From the NCBI GenBank assembly GCA_002340095.1, contig DDKS01000065.1, forward strand, positions 1 through 64,000: DNA of 64,000 bases. Reading direction: 5' to 3'. The stretch is from Betaproteobacteria bacterium UBA2592. GTDB lineage: Bacteria; Pseudomonadota; Gammaproteobacteria; Burkholderiales; Rhodocyclaceae. Positions 20,998 through 29,577 of the stretch are shown piece by piece; the first letter of the stretch is position 1, and each line of letters opens with the position of its first letter. The position numbers were made by a program, and so were the translations under genes. The notes under the pieces are model-generated. The model did no database searches. It had not been told where the DNA came from and saw nothing but the letters and a program-made list of their open reading frames with translations.

Positions 20998-21132
20998 ATG
21001 AAACGCACGTATCAGCCCTCCGTCGTGCGCCGCAAGCGCACTCACGGTTTCCTGGTCCGCATGCGCACCAAGGGCGGCCGCAAGGTCATCGCAGCCCGTC
21101 GTGCCAAGGGCCGTCATCGTCTGGCCGTTTGA
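20998..21132 (+). CDS. rpmH: 50S ribosomal protein L34
   Basis: A 44-residue highly basic protein beginning [18 protein letters not shown] and ending AKGRHRLAV, the universal L34 sequence. AAGGAAG lies about seven bases before the ATG. It is the first gene of the rightward cluster with rnpA, in the classic arrangement next to dnaA. Confidence 0.98.
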   Translation: MKRTYQPSVVRRKRTHGFLVRMRTKGGRKVIAARRAKGRHRLAV

Positions 21133-21140
21133 CTGCGGAC

Positions 21141-21545
21141 GTGACTCCGGGGGGGCCGCGTCCTTTCCCGAGACAGTATCGACTGACCAAAACGGATGAG
21201 TATTCATCCGTTTTTGGTTTCAGGCGCGCCATTCGCGGCAGGTTCTTTCTGCTCCATCATGGCCCTCCTGGTCCGGCCGGGCAGCCTGCCCGTCTTGGCC
21301 TGGTGATCGGCAAGAAGCTGCTGAAGCGGGCCGTGCAGCGCAATCTGGTCAAGCGAATTGCCCGGGAGCGCTTCCGTCTCCTGCATCCAGACCTGCCCTC
21401 CAGGGACATTGTCCTGCGTCTGGCCGTGAAGCTGCAGAAGCCGGTGCGTGCCGAAGTGGCGGCCGACATCGAGCGTCTGTTCGACCGGCTGCGCCGCGCA
21501 GAGTCCCGGAGTCCGGCCGCAGACGCCGCGCCCGGCGGATCATGA
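21141..21545 (+). CDS. rnpA: Ribonuclease P protein component
   Basis: RnpA assists the RNase P RNA in maturing tRNA 5' ends. The core is clear: [38 protein letters not shown] and the basic RNR-like helix [12 protein letters not shown]. The start is uncertain: I use GTG at 21141 (134 aa), while a TTG at 21129 overlapping the rpmH stop would add four residues; neither has a good Shine-Dalgarno. The stop overlaps the yidD start (ATGA). Confidence 0.93.
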   Translation: MTPGGPRPFPRQYRLTKTDEYSSVFGFRRAIRGRFFLLHHGPPGPAGQPARLGLVIGKKLLKRAVQRNLVKRIARERFRLLHPDLPSRDIVLRLAVKLQKPVRAEVAADIERLFDRLRRAESRSPAADAAPGGS

Positions 21546-21751
21546 AACGGATCCTCATCTTTCTCCTGCGGGCCTATCAGTACGCCCTCAGCCCCCTGCT
21601 CGGGCGTAACTGCCGTTTTCATCCCACGTGTTCCGAATACGGCATCGAAGCTGTGCAAAAATACGGGGCTTTGCGGGGAGGGTGGCTGACCCTCAGGCGG
21701 GTCTGCCGCTGCCACCCCTGGAACCCGGGCGGGTACGATCCCGTCCCCTGA
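21542..21751 (+). CDS. yidD: Membrane protein insertion efficiency factor
   Basis: The 69-residue YidD carries an amphipathic N-terminal helix ([19 protein letters not shown]) and the family signature [16 protein letters not shown] plus [15 protein letters not shown]. It assists YidC/Sec-dependent membrane insertion at the inner face of the membrane. It starts within the rnpA stop and lies 22 bp before yidC. Confidence 0.96.
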   Translation: MKRILIFLLRAYQYALSPLLGRNCRFHPTCSEYGIEAVQKYGALRGGWLTLRRVCRCHPWNPGGYDPVP

Positions 21752-21773
21752 TTTCAATTTTTAAAGGTCGTCC

Positions 21774-23450
21774 ATGGATACCCGACGTCTGATGTTGTTG
21801 CTGGTCTTTGGCCTCTCCCTGTTCATGCTCTGGGATGCCTGGGTGAAATACCAGAATCCGGTTCCGGCGCCCCAGGCCGGGGCGGGTGTGTCCGCCCCGG
21901 CAGCCGCAGAAGGCACCCACGTGCCCCAGCCCGGCAGCAGTCTGAAGGCCGTGGCCAGTCAAATTAACGAGGCCGGCCCCGGCACGGCGGCGGCCGAGAC
22001 CCTGAGCGTGGCCACCGATCTGTTCAAGGCCGAGATTTCCACCCAGGGGGGGGATCTGGTGTGGATGGAGCTGAGCCAGTACAAGTCCCATTCCGACAAG
22101 GAAAAGCAGTTCCAACTGTTCGAGGCTCGCCACAAGTACGCGGCCCAGACCGGCCTGATTGGCGATGGCCTGCCGAATCACAAGACCCTGCTCAAGCCCG
22201 TGCCTGGCCCCCGGGAACTGGCCGATGGCCAGGATGCTTTCCAGGTGCGCCTGGAGGCGCCGACCGTCAATGGGGTGAAAGCCACCAAGGTCTATACCTT
22301 CCGGCGCAATTCCTACCTGATCGACGTGGCCTGGGAAATCGAGAATGGCGGGCAGCAGACCCTGGCACCCCACGCCTACTTTCAGCTTCAGCGGGATCAG
22401 ACGCCTCCCGATGGCGATTCCTTCATGCTGGCCACCTTCACCGGTGCGGCCGTGTATACCGAAGCCGAGAAGTACCAGAAGGTGAAGTTCGAGCAGATTG
22501 GCGACGGTTCGGCCAAGTTCGCCAAGCAGGCCAACGACGGCTGGCTGGCCATGGTGCAGCACTACTTCGTGGCGGCCTGGGCGCCCCAGGGCGGCATGCC
22601 CCGGGAGTTTTACATGCGCAAAATCGCAAACGATCCTTCCGGCGGGCTCTACACCGCTGGTGTGATCGTGCCGGTGGAGCAACTGGCGCCGGGCGCGAAG
22701 GCTGAGGTGAAGGTACCCCTGTTCGCCGGTCCCCAGGAGCAGGCCCGCCTGAAGGAAGTGGCGCCCGGCCTCGATCTCGTGGTGGATTACGGCTGGCTGC
22801 ACATCATCGCCGCCCCCATCTTCTGGGCCCTGGAGTTCATCAACAAGCTGGTGGGCAACTGGGGTTGGTCCATCGTGGTGCTGACCGTCATCATCAAGCT
22901 GATCTTCTTTCCCCTTTCGGCCGCGTCCTACAAGTCCATGGCCAAGATGCGCAAGGTCACGCCGCGCCTGATGCAGCTCAAGGAGCGCTTTGCCGATGAC
23001 AAGATGCGCCTCAACCAGGAGATGATGAAGCTCTACCAGACGGAGAAGATCAATCCCCTGGGCGGCTGCCTGCCCATCCTGATCCAGATCCCCGTGTTCA
23101 TCGCCCTGTACTGGGTGCTGCTCGGCGCCGTGGAGATGCGCGACGCCCCCTGGGTGGGCTGGATCACCGACCTGTCCTCCCCCGACCCCTGGTACGTGCT
23201 GCCGGCCATCATGATGGCGACCATGTTCATCCAGATCAAACTCAACCCCACGCCGCCGGACCCGATCCAGGCCAAGGTGATGATGATCATGCCGCTGATC
23301 TTCGGCATCATGTTCTTCTTCTTCCCCGCCGGTCTGGTGCTGTACTGGGTGGTGAACAACGTCCTCTCCATCGCCCAGCAGTGGCAGATCACCCGGATGA
23401 TCGAGAGCGGCGAGGACAAGCCCAAGGCGGCCAACGACGCCAAGGCCTGA
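21774..23450 (+). CDS. yidC: Membrane protein insertase YidC
   Basis: The 558-residue insertase has the Gram-negative layout: N-terminal TM ([20 protein letters not shown]), a large periplasmic beta domain (about 60-345), then a five-TM core. Core motifs are [40 protein letters not shown] and a C-terminal [16 protein letters not shown]. It inserts and folds inner-membrane proteins alone or with SecYEG. A strong terminator follows at 23466-23500. Confidence 0.97.
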   Translation: MDTRRLMLLLVFGLSLFMLWDAWVKYQNPVPAPQAGAGVSAPAAAEGTHVPQPGSSLKAVASQINEAGPGTAAAETLSVATDLFKAEISTQGGDLVWMELSQYKSHSDKEKQFQLFEARHKYAAQTGLIGDGLPNHKTLLKPVPGPRELADGQDAFQVRLEAPTVNGVKATKVYTFRRNSYLIDVAWEIENGGQQTLAPHAYFQLQRDQTPPDGDSFMLATFTGAAVYTEAEKYQKVKFEQIGDGSAKFAKQANDGWLAMVQHYFVAAWAPQGGMPREFYMRKIANDPSGGLYTAGVIVPVEQLAPGAKAEVKVPLFAGPQEQARLKEVAPGLDLVVDYGWLHIIAAPIFWALEFINKLVGNWGWSIVVLTVIIKLIFFPLSAASYKSMAKMRKVTPRLMQLKERFADDKMRLNQEMMKLYQTEKINPLGGCLPILIQIPVFIALYWVLLGAVEMRDAPWVGWITDLSSPDPWYVLPAIMMATMFIQIKLNPTPPDPIQAKVMMIMPLIFGIMFFFFPAGLVLYWVVNNVLSIAQQWQITRMIESGEDKPKAANDAKA

Positions 23451-23465
23451 TGGTCGAAACCGCAA

Positions 23466-23500
23466 GGGGCCGCCTGGAAAGCGTTCCGGCGGCCCTTTTT
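23466..23500 (+). terminator. Rho-independent terminator after yidC
   Basis: GGGCCGCC and GGCGGCCC form a GC-rich stem of at least eight pairs around a loop of about 13 bases, followed by TTTTT. It separates the rpmH-yidC transcript from mnmE. Confidence 0.8.
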
Positions 23501-23526
23501 CCGTCCACCCGCCCGGAAGGAATGCC

Positions 23527-24894
23527 ATGAATCCCCCCTCCGCTACCTCTGTCGCGCCCACCATTGCCGCCATTGCTACCGCTCCCGGCCGGGGCGGGGT
23601 GGGCGTGATCCGGGTTTCCGGCAGCGACCTGCTGGAATTCGCCCGGGCCCTGACCGGCAAGACTCCCCGGCCCCGTCACGCCCTGCTGACCGATTTCCGC
23701 GATGCGGGTGGCCAGGCCATTGACACGGGCCTGCTGCTCTACTTTCCTGGCCCGGCTTCCTTCACTGGCGAGGATGTGCTGGAACTCCAGGGCCACGGCG
23801 GCCCGGTGGTGATGAACCTGCTCCTGCGTCGCTGCCTGGAACTGGGGGCCCGGCTGGCGGAGCCGGGCGAATTCACCCGCCGGGCCTTCCTCAACAACAA
23901 GCTGGACCTGGCCCAGGCGGAAGCCGTGGCCGACCTGATCGACGCCTCCACCCAGGCCGCCGCCCGTTCCGCCGTGCGTTCCTTGCAGGGGGAATTCTCG
24001 AAAGCCATCCACGCCCTGGTGGATGAGCTGATCAATCTGCGCATGCTGGTGGAGGCCACCCTGGATTTTCCCGAGGAGGAGATCGACTTCCTCCAGGCTG
24101 CCGACGCTTTCGGCCGGCTGGCCCGGCTCGATGCGCGGCTGGCCGAAGTGCGTGACCGGGCGGGGCAAGGGAAGCTGCTCCAGGCCGGTTTGCAGGTGGT
24201 GCTGATCGGTCAGCCCAACGTGGGCAAATCCTCGCTCCTCAACCGTCTGGCCGGGGACGAGTTGGCCATCGTTACCGACATCGCCGGCACCACCCGGGAT
24301 GCGCTCAAGTCCTCGATCCAGATCCAGGGCATCCCGCTGCACATCATCGACACGGCAGGACTGCGGGAGACCGATGATCCCGTCGAAAAGATCGGCATTG
24401 CGCGCACCTGGCAGGAAATCGAGAAGGCAGACCTCGCGCTGCTGCTACTGGATGCCCGGATTGGCCAAACGGAGGCGGACCGGGCGATCCTGGCAAGGCT
24501 GCCCGCCAAGCTGCGCCGCATCACCTTGAGGAACAAGATTGACCTGAACGGCGAGCCCCCCGGGCGGCATACGCAAGGTTCCGACATCACCCTTTCACTG
24601 TCGGCCAAATCCGGGGCTGGCATGGAATTGCTGGAACAGGCCCTGCTCGAAGTAGCCGGCTGGCACCAGGCCGAGGATGTGTTCATTGCCCGGGAGCGCC
24701 ATCTTCAGGCTCTCGAAGCGAGTGCTCTGCACCTGGCTGCTGCCCGGGCCGAGGTGGAAACCCCGCATCCGGCCCTGGAACTTTTCGCCGAAGAACTGCG
24801 CTTGGCCCAGAACGCCCTCTCTGAAATCACTGGCGAATTCACCGCCGATGACCTGCTCGGGGTTATCTTCAGTCGCTTCTGTATCGGCAAGTAG
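23527..24894 (+). CDS. mnmE: tRNA uridine-5-carboxymethylaminomethyl modification GTPase
   Basis: MnmE (TrmE) works with MnmG to modify wobble uridine 34 of tRNAs. The 455-residue protein has the N-terminal formyl-THF-binding domain ([21 protein letters not shown]), helical regions, and an inserted G domain: [32 protein letters not shown] and NKIDL. It ends with the invariant catalytic CIGK. The last 18 bases of the gene form the left attachment site of the adjacent island, and the reading frame is intact after integration. Confidence 0.97.
   Translation: MNPPSATSVAPTIAAIATAPGRGGVGVIRVSGSDLLEFARALTGKTPRPRHALLTDFRDAGGQAIDTGLLLYFPGPASFTGEDVLELQGHGGPVVMNLLLRRCLELGARLAEPGEFTRRAFLNNKLDLAQAEAVADLIDASTQAAARSAVRSLQGEFSKAIHALVDELINLRMLVEATLDFPEEEIDFLQAADAFGRLARLDARLAEVRDRAGQGKLLQAGLQVVLIGQPNVGKSSLLNRLAGDELAIVTDIAGTTRDALKSSIQIQGIPLHIIDTAGLRETDDPVEKIGIARTWQEIEKADLALLLLDARIGQTEADRAILARLPAKLRRITLRNKIDLNGEPPGRHTQGSDITLSLSAKSGAGMELLEQALLEVAGWHQAEDVFIARERHLQALEASALHLAAARAEVETPHPALELFAEELRLAQNALSEITGEFTADDLLGVIFSRFCIGK
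24877..24894 (+). other. Putative attL core at the mnmE 3' end
   Basis: The last 18 bases of mnmE (TTCTGTATCGGCAAGTAG) closely resemble the attachment sequence of Salmonella genomic island SGI1, which integrates at the 3' end of trmE/mnmE. A codirectional tyrosine integrase begins 345 bp further on. I did not find a second copy up to 35.3 kb. Confidence 0.7.
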
Positions 24895-24937
24895 TGAGCG
24901 TTCCGGCATAGTCCGACACCTTCCGCAAAACCCCTCG

Positions 24938-24964
24938 AAAGCCCGCGTAACTGCGGGCTTTTTG
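24938..24964 (+). terminator. Rho-independent terminator after mnmE
   Basis: A perfect 9-bp stem (AAAGCCCGC with GCGGGCTTT) closes a six-base loop, and its 3' arm runs into further Ts. It lies 43 bp after the mnmE stop, inside the proposed island, and ends mnmE transcription before the att/integrase region. Confidence 0.85.
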
Positions 24965-25007
24965 TTCTGCAATGGGCTTGCATGTTCCGATTGAACCCGC
25001 ATAAACT

Positions 25008-25218
25008 TGTGCCCATGATTGTGCCCATCTTGGTGTTCGCCTAGAGGCCATGGGCACAAAATCTGTGCCCAATGCCCAGCGGAAAGGGGTGGAGAAATCG
25101 GTTATTGATGGGCACAGACGGCGGGCATGAACGGCTGAATACCGCGCAAACCGTGGCATTCAGGCTGTGTGCCCAAGGGTTTCGAGTGTGCCCATGAAGC
25201 CGCACGATCATGGGCACA
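25008..25218. repeat. Eight copies of octamer TGTGCCCA in both orientations
   Basis: TGTGCCCA occurs forward at 25008, 25020, 25064, 25168 and 25187, and reversed (TGGGCACA) at 25051, 25109 and 25211. Most copies extend to TTGTGCCCAT or ATGGGCACA. They fill the gap between mnmE and the integrase, ending 22 bp before its ATG. This is where arm-type integrase or directionality-factor sites would be expected; the region has no plausible gene. Confidence 0.75.
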
Positions 25219-25239
25219 CGCAACGGTGGAGGGTGAATC

Positions 25240-26583
25240 ATGGCGCTGACGGATACCAAGCTGCGGAAGCTCAAGCCCGGCGAGAAGGCATATCAGGAAG
25301 CCGACGAGGGCGGGCTGTTCGTGGAAGTGATGCCCGGCGGGGCGAAAGTCTGGCGGCTGCGCTACCGGCTGGCCGGGAAGCAGGAAAAGGTGACGCTGGG
25401 CGACTACCCCACCTATTCCCTGGGCGAAGCCCGCACCTGGCGGGACGACTGCAAGGCGCTGGCCGGGCGCGGCCTGTCCCCCATGGCATTGAAGCGCGGC
25501 GATCCTGTCCCGGACGATGCCGCCCCCGCCGTCAAGGAAATGGCGCAAGCCTTCGTCCGCAACTGGTGCATGAAGGCCGTGGAGCGGGCGAAGGCGAAGG
25601 AGGCCGAAGCCAAGGCCGCCGACACCGTGGAAGCCTTCGCCCGACGCTGGTATGCCGAAATCGCGGAGCCAGCGAACAGCAATCCCCGCAACATCAAGCG
25701 CATTCTCGACAAGGACGTGATTCCGGCCATTGGCAGCAAGCAAGTTGCCGACGTGACCGTGACCGACATTCTGGCGATTACCGACAAGATCAAGAATCGC
25801 GGGGCCGATCAAATGGCGCTGCAAACCCGCAACGTGCTGAAACGGCTGTTTGCCTACGCCATCGCCCGGCAGAAAACCACGTTTAACCCGGCGGCGGCGA
25901 TAGAGGCGAAGTTCATCGCCCAGGCGAGAAGCCGCGACGTGGCCCTGACCCCGGAGGAAATCGGAAAGCTGCTGCGGGCCATCTACCAATCCAGCATGAA
26001 GCGGGCGCACAAGCTGGCGCTGCATCTGCTGATCCTGTGCATGGTGAGGAAATCGGAACTGATCGAAGCCAAGTGGGAGGAAATCGACCTTGACCGCGCC
26101 GAGTGGTCTATCCCCGGCGAGCGCATGAAGAAGGACAAGCCGCACCTTGTTCCATTGTCCCGGCAGGCGCTGGCGATGTTCGAGGAATTACGCGATCTGG
26201 CGAGCGGCTCCGCCTGGGTGTTCCCAAGCCGCAGCAGCCTTGACAAGCCGATTGCGAAAAGCACGCTGAATGTTGCGGTGCGCGCATTGGACGTGGATGT
26301 GCGTGACTTCGTGATCCACGACTTCCGGCGCACGGCCTCCACGCATCTGCATGAGGCCGGCTTCAACAGCGACTGGATCGAAAAGGCGCTGGCCCACGAG
26401 AGACAAGGCGTGCGGGGCGTCTACAACCGCGCCGAGTATCTCGCGCAACGCCGCCAGATGCTGCAATGGTGGGCGGATTTCGTCGATGGCCAGATCCAGG
26501 AAGGTGCTGGCCGGGTCATCATCGGGCCGTTTGGGCGCGCCTATTTTGCACGTGAAGGAGAGGCTTCCGGGAAAACAGGATAA
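25240..26583 (+). CDS. int: Tyrosine recombinase / phage-type integrase (P4-like)
   Basis: The 447-residue integrase has the N-terminal DUF4102 arm-binding domain (DTKLRKLKPGEKAYQEADEG), a core-binding domain (about 120-225) and a catalytic domain (about 235-420). Catalytic residues are visible: Arg in LCMVRKSELIEAKW, HDFRRTASTHLHEAGF with His and Arg, the ALAHERQGVRGVYNRAEY block with His and the nucleophilic Tyr. It ends with the usual QMLQWWADFVD. It reads away from mnmE and should catalyse integration and excision at the mnmE 3' end. Confidence 0.95.
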   Translation: MALTDTKLRKLKPGEKAYQEADEGGLFVEVMPGGAKVWRLRYRLAGKQEKVTLGDYPTYSLGEARTWRDDCKALAGRGLSPMALKRGDPVPDDAAPAVKEMAQAFVRNWCMKAVERAKAKEAEAKAADTVEAFARRWYAEIAEPANSNPRNIKRILDKDVIPAIGSKQVADVTVTDILAITDKIKNRGADQMALQTRNVLKRLFAYAIARQKTTFNPAAAIEAKFIAQARSRDVALTPEEIGKLLRAIYQSSMKRAHKLALHLLILCMVRKSELIEAKWEEIDLDRAEWSIPGERMKKDKPHLVPLSRQALAMFEELRDLASGSAWVFPSRSSLDKPIAKSTLNVAVRALDVDVRDFVIHDFRRTASTHLHEAGFNSDWIEKALAHERQGVRGVYNRAEYLAQRRQMLQWWADFVDGQIQEGAGRVIIGPFGRAYFAREGEASGKTG

Positions 26584-26641
26584 TTTTTTAGAATATCGCT
26601 GCCATGCCGTCTGCAAAGAAGAACAAGGAAGGCACGCCGCC

Positions 26642-27031
26642 ATGGACAAGCAGCAGCTCATTACCAAGATCCTCACGGAAGTCAAAGACCCCACGCTTCG
26701 AGACAGGCTCCTCGCCCAGGTCGCGGAAGCGGAACCGGCGCAGCCATCGCGAGTGCTCGCGGAGCTTTCCAGCCTCGGCATCGACCCCGAGGCCGCCCGG
26801 AACCTGGCCGGCTTCCATTTCAAGACCCAAATCATCATTGGCTATCTCGTCGGCGGGCTGTTCTTCGTCGGCGGCGGACTCGTTGCGCTGGCCAACCTCT
26901 TCGCCGGCAGCCTCGCCGGCGCGCTCTTTCCCGGATTCTTTGCCGCCATGGGTGCTTACGCCCTGGCTGCCACCCGCCGCCTGGCGCGGCTGAAAAAGAT
27001 ACCTGTGCAACCACAAGACAAGGAGACGTGA
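26642..27031 (+). CDS. Small two-helix membrane protein, unknown
   Basis: The 129-residue protein has a soluble helical N-terminus (about 1-60, including TEVKDPTLRDRLLAQV and LSSLGIDPEAARNLAGF) and two TM helices (about 64-108, with a GGLFFVGGGLVAL glycine-rich core and a FPGFFAAMGAYAL second helix), then a short basic tail. GGAAGG lies about nine bases before the ATG. I recognise no family. It opens a tight six-gene operon; its TGA overlaps the next ATG (TGATG). A TAGAAT box at 26589-26594 may be the operon -10. Confidence 0.75.
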   Translation: MDKQQLITKILTEVKDPTLRDRLLAQVAEAEPAQPSRVLAELSSLGIDPEAARNLAGFHFKTQIIIGYLVGGLFFVGGGLVALANLFAGSLAGALFPGFFAAMGAYALAATRRLARLKKIPVQPQDKET

Positions 27032-27555
27032 TGAAGCGCTGGCTGTTTCTGATCCTGTTCTCGGCCCTGCCCGCTTGGGCCGCCAATGTCGCCCCGTTGG
27101 GGCTGGAAGTGGGCGTGGCGGACCTCGCCGCCGTCAAGTCCAGGCTGGGCGGCCAAACCCGGCTGCAGGATACCGGTGCGAACAAATGGACTGGCGGTCC
27201 GATGCTTAAGAGCAAAGGGGAGGGGCTCGATATTGAAGGTTTGGAGGAGATCACGTTCATCTTCGGCCAGGACAACAAACTGGACGGTGTGGTGATGACC
27301 CTCGGCAAGCACCGGCTCAAGGAGGTGGCCGACGCCCTGCGCAAGAAATACAAGCCGGTGCGGGAGAACTTCCCCTTCGTCGGCGATGCTTCGGCCACCT
27401 ACCGGCAGGGCGACAGCCTCGTGAAGCTCAACGCCCCGCACCTGTCGTTTTCGATGGAGGTGATCTATCTCACCAAGCGGCTGGATGAGGGCTTCAACCG
27501 CGGCTCCTCCGCCGAAGAGGCCCAGCGCCGCAAGACCCAGGCGGAGAAATTCTGA
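27031..27555 (+). CDS. Secreted protein of unknown function
   Basis: The 174-residue protein has a clean signal peptide (KRWLFLILFSALPAWA, cut after AWA) and a soluble periplasmic body. The first part reads LGLEVGVADLAAVKSRLGG, a pattern seen in small envelope proteins with a repeated alpha/beta fold; FIFGQDNKLDGVVMTLGK follows. AAGGAGA precedes the ATG. No catalytic motif is apparent. It is co-translated with the upstream membrane protein and followed 9 bp later by a small membrane protein. Confidence 0.72.
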   Translation: MKRWLFLILFSALPAWAANVAPLGLEVGVADLAAVKSRLGGQTRLQDTGANKWTGGPMLKSKGEGLDIEGLEEITFIFGQDNKLDGVVMTLGKHRLKEVADALRKKYKPVRENFPFVGDASATYRQGDSLVKLNAPHLSFSMEVIYLTKRLDEGFNRGSSAEEAQRRKTQAEKF

Positions 27556-27564
27556 GGGGGCGCA

Positions 27565-27807
27565 ATGAAAACGCTGCTGCTTTGGGTGCACCGTCTCCTG
27601 ACCGCGTTGCTCGCTCTTCTGTCGCTTAATCTCATCTGGCACGGCGCTAACGAGATCACCGCCACCATGGGATTGGTGCAAGGCTCCGAATTCGGCATGC
27701 TCATCACGCTAGCCAATCAAATGGGCGGCGTGCGTGTGTGGCTGGGCACCTTTGCACTGTGGCAGATTACCCGTCCGGAAGCTGACAAGAAGGAACAGGC
27801 ATCATGA
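27565..27807 (+). CDS. Small membrane protein, unknown
   Basis: The 80-residue protein carries a hydrophobic N-terminal helix (LLTALLALLSLNLIW) and a second moderately hydrophobic segment (GGVRVWLGTFALWQI), ending in a charged tail. AGGGGG lies just before the ATG. The stop overlaps the ATG of the Sel1-repeat gene (ATGA). Function unknown. Confidence 0.68.
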   Translation: MKTLLLWVHRLLTALLALLSLNLIWHGANEITATMGLVQGSEFGMLITLANQMGGVRVWLGTFALWQITRPEADKKEQAS

Positions 27808-29027
27808 ACAAATCGTTTGCCTTGCACCTGTCCGTTTTGGCCTATACGGTGGTGCTGTTCATCGCACAGAACGCGTGGGCAGGATTCGACGAAGGTCTGG
27901 CCGCCTACAATCGCGGCGACTACGCCACCGCTCTCAAGGAATGGCGGCCGCTCGCGGAGGCAGGAAACGCAGCGGCCCAAAATGGTTTGGGTGTGATGTA
28001 TGAGAATGGCCAAGGTGTGCCGCAGGACTACCAGGAAGCCGTCAAGTGGTATCGCAAGGCCGCCGAGCAGGGGAATGCCGGTGCTCAAGGGATGCTGGGT
28101 GTGATTTATGCCGAGGGACGAAACGTGCCGCAAGATTATGCCGAGGCGTTGAAGTGGTTACGTAAGGCCGCCGAGCAGGGGAGTGCATTGGGCCAATATG
28201 GCCTTGGGGGGATGTACAAATTTGGTCTAGGCGTGCCGCAGGACTACCAGGAGGCAGCGAAATGGTTTCGTAAGGCTGCCGAACAGGGGTTTGCCTTAGC
28301 TCAAAACAGTCTCGGGGCGATGTATAGCTTTGGTGAAGGTGTGCCGCAAGACTATGCCGAGGCGGCCAAGTGGCTTCGAATGGCCGCCGAGCAGGGGCAT
28401 GCTATGGCCCAAAGCCACCTTGGATTGATGTATGCCACAGGCCGGGGTGTGCCGCAGGACTACCAGGAAGCCGTCAAGTGGTATCGCAAGGCCGCCGAGC
28501 AGGGGAATGCCGTAGCTCAAAATACCCTCGGAGGGATGTATGAGTACGGCGTGGGCGTACCGCAGGACAAGATGCTCGCCTACGCGCTCTACAACCTCTC
28601 GGCGGCGGCCGACGCTTCCAAGGACAACAAAGCGCCGCAAAATCGTGAGCGGCTCACGGAAAGCATGAGCCGCAACGAGATCGAGGCGGGCCAGGCGCTC
28701 ACGCGCGAGCTTGCCAAGCCAGGCAACTTCGCCAAGGCGCTGGATGCATATCTGGCCAAAGCTGCCAAGAAAGCGGGAGAACGCGCCGCGCGGGAAGGGC
28801 GGGAAGCGCAGAAAATCGCTGCGCAGACACAGAAGCCGCAGGCGGCTACCAGCGATCCTTTCCCGCCCAAGCCGGACAAGGTGGCAGGAAGGGTGTCGTG
28901 CAGCACGCGCTGTATCAATGCCGACTGCTGGCGCACCTACGACGATGGGCGCAAAGTGAAATTCCGCGCCAAACAGAAGTGGAACCCGTTCGACAGCCGC
29001 TTCGAATGGGATGCGGGGCCGTGTTGA
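27804..29027 (+). CDS. Secreted Sel1-like repeat protein
   Basis: The 407-residue protein has a signal peptide (cut near NAWA) followed by about seven 36-residue Sel1-like repeats (residues ~30-270) with the pattern GVPQDYxEAxKWxRKAAEQG. An Ala/Lys-rich helical region follows, then a C-terminal ~45-residue module with four cysteines (CSTRCINADCWRTYDDGRK to the final C). Sel1 repeats scaffold protein-protein contacts, often in the envelope. Two repeats share a 67-bp identical DNA stretch, a sign of recent internal duplication or conversion. It is translationally coupled to the preceding small membrane protein. Confidence 0.88.
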   Translation: MNKSFALHLSVLAYTVVLFIAQNAWAGFDEGLAAYNRGDYATALKEWRPLAEAGNAAAQNGLGVMYENGQGVPQDYQEAVKWYRKAAEQGNAGAQGMLGVIYAEGRNVPQDYAEALKWLRKAAEQGSALGQYGLGGMYKFGLGVPQDYQEAAKWFRKAAEQGFALAQNSLGAMYSFGEGVPQDYAEAAKWLRMAAEQGHAMAQSHLGLMYATGRGVPQDYQEAVKWYRKAAEQGNAVAQNTLGGMYEYGVGVPQDKMLAYALYNLSAAADASKDNKAPQNRERLTESMSRNEIEAGQALTRELAKPGNFAKALDAYLAKAAKKAGERAAREGREAQKIAAQTQKPQAATSDPFPPKPDKVAGRVSCSTRCINADCWRTYDDGRKVKFRAKQKWNPFDSRFEWDAGPC

Positions 29028-29058
29028 ACTGTTTCTTGGGCAAAAGGGAGGAAAACGT

Positions 29059-29559
29059 ATGGGAGGTTTCTCGGGATTCTTCTGGATGATGGGCCTGCTG
29101 CCCGTCTTGGGCATCGCCGCCATCGCGGCGGCGATCTGGTATGGGGTGAAGAAGGCCAAGGCGACCCCTGCCCAGGCCGCGACCGAACCGCCCGCCCCGC
29201 AGGAGGAGGCGCTCAGGAAGATGGCGCACATCGCCTACGGGCTTTACGCGGCGGCGGTGCTCTTTCCCGTCACCGCCGTTGCCGGCGTGATTCTGGCGTA
29301 TCTCAAACAGAATGAAGCGCAGGGCACGTGGCTTGCGACCCATTTCCGCTGGCTGATCCGCACCTTCTGGTTCATGCTGCTGTGGTCGGCCATCGGCATG
29401 GTGCTCTTTTTCGCCATGGTTGGCTGGCTCGTCTTTCTGGTCGCGGCGCTCTGGTACATCTACCGCGTCGTTTTGGGTTGGGTGAGCCTCGCCGAGCGGC
29501 GGCCGATGCGCATGAAGGGCGACGCCGCGCCCGTGGCGCAGATCGGACAGCAGGGTTGA
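29059..29559 (+). CDS. DUF4870-like multi-pass membrane protein
   Basis: The 166-residue protein has an N-terminal TM helix (MMGLLPVLGIAAIAAAIWYG), a Pro/Ala linker, then three hydrophobic segments. The stretch GTWLATHFRWLIRTFWFML followed by WYIYRVVLGWVSLAERRPM matches a widespread family of small bacterial membrane proteins of unknown function that resembles DUF4870. GGGAGG precedes the chosen ATG at 29059. It lies 31 bp after the Sel1 gene in the same operon. Confidence 0.75.
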   Translation: MGGFSGFFWMMGLLPVLGIAAIAAAIWYGVKKAKATPAQAATEPPAPQEEALRKMAHIAYGLYAAAVLFPVTAVAGVILAYLKQNEAQGTWLATHFRWLIRTFWFMLLWSAIGMVLFFAMVGWLVFLVAALWYIYRVVLGWVSLAERRPMRMKGDAAPVAQIGQQG

Positions 29560-29577
29560 GGCTGAGGTAGGGTGGCG

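Noticed and set aside
25041..25274. 77-aa minus-strand frame between mnmE and int
   Set aside because: It spans the octamer repeats, has no Shine-Dalgarno or domain, and is better explained as att-region DNA.
26188..26838. 216-aa minus-strand frame over the integrase 3' end
   Set aside because: Antisense to the conserved integrase C-terminus; no independent evidence.
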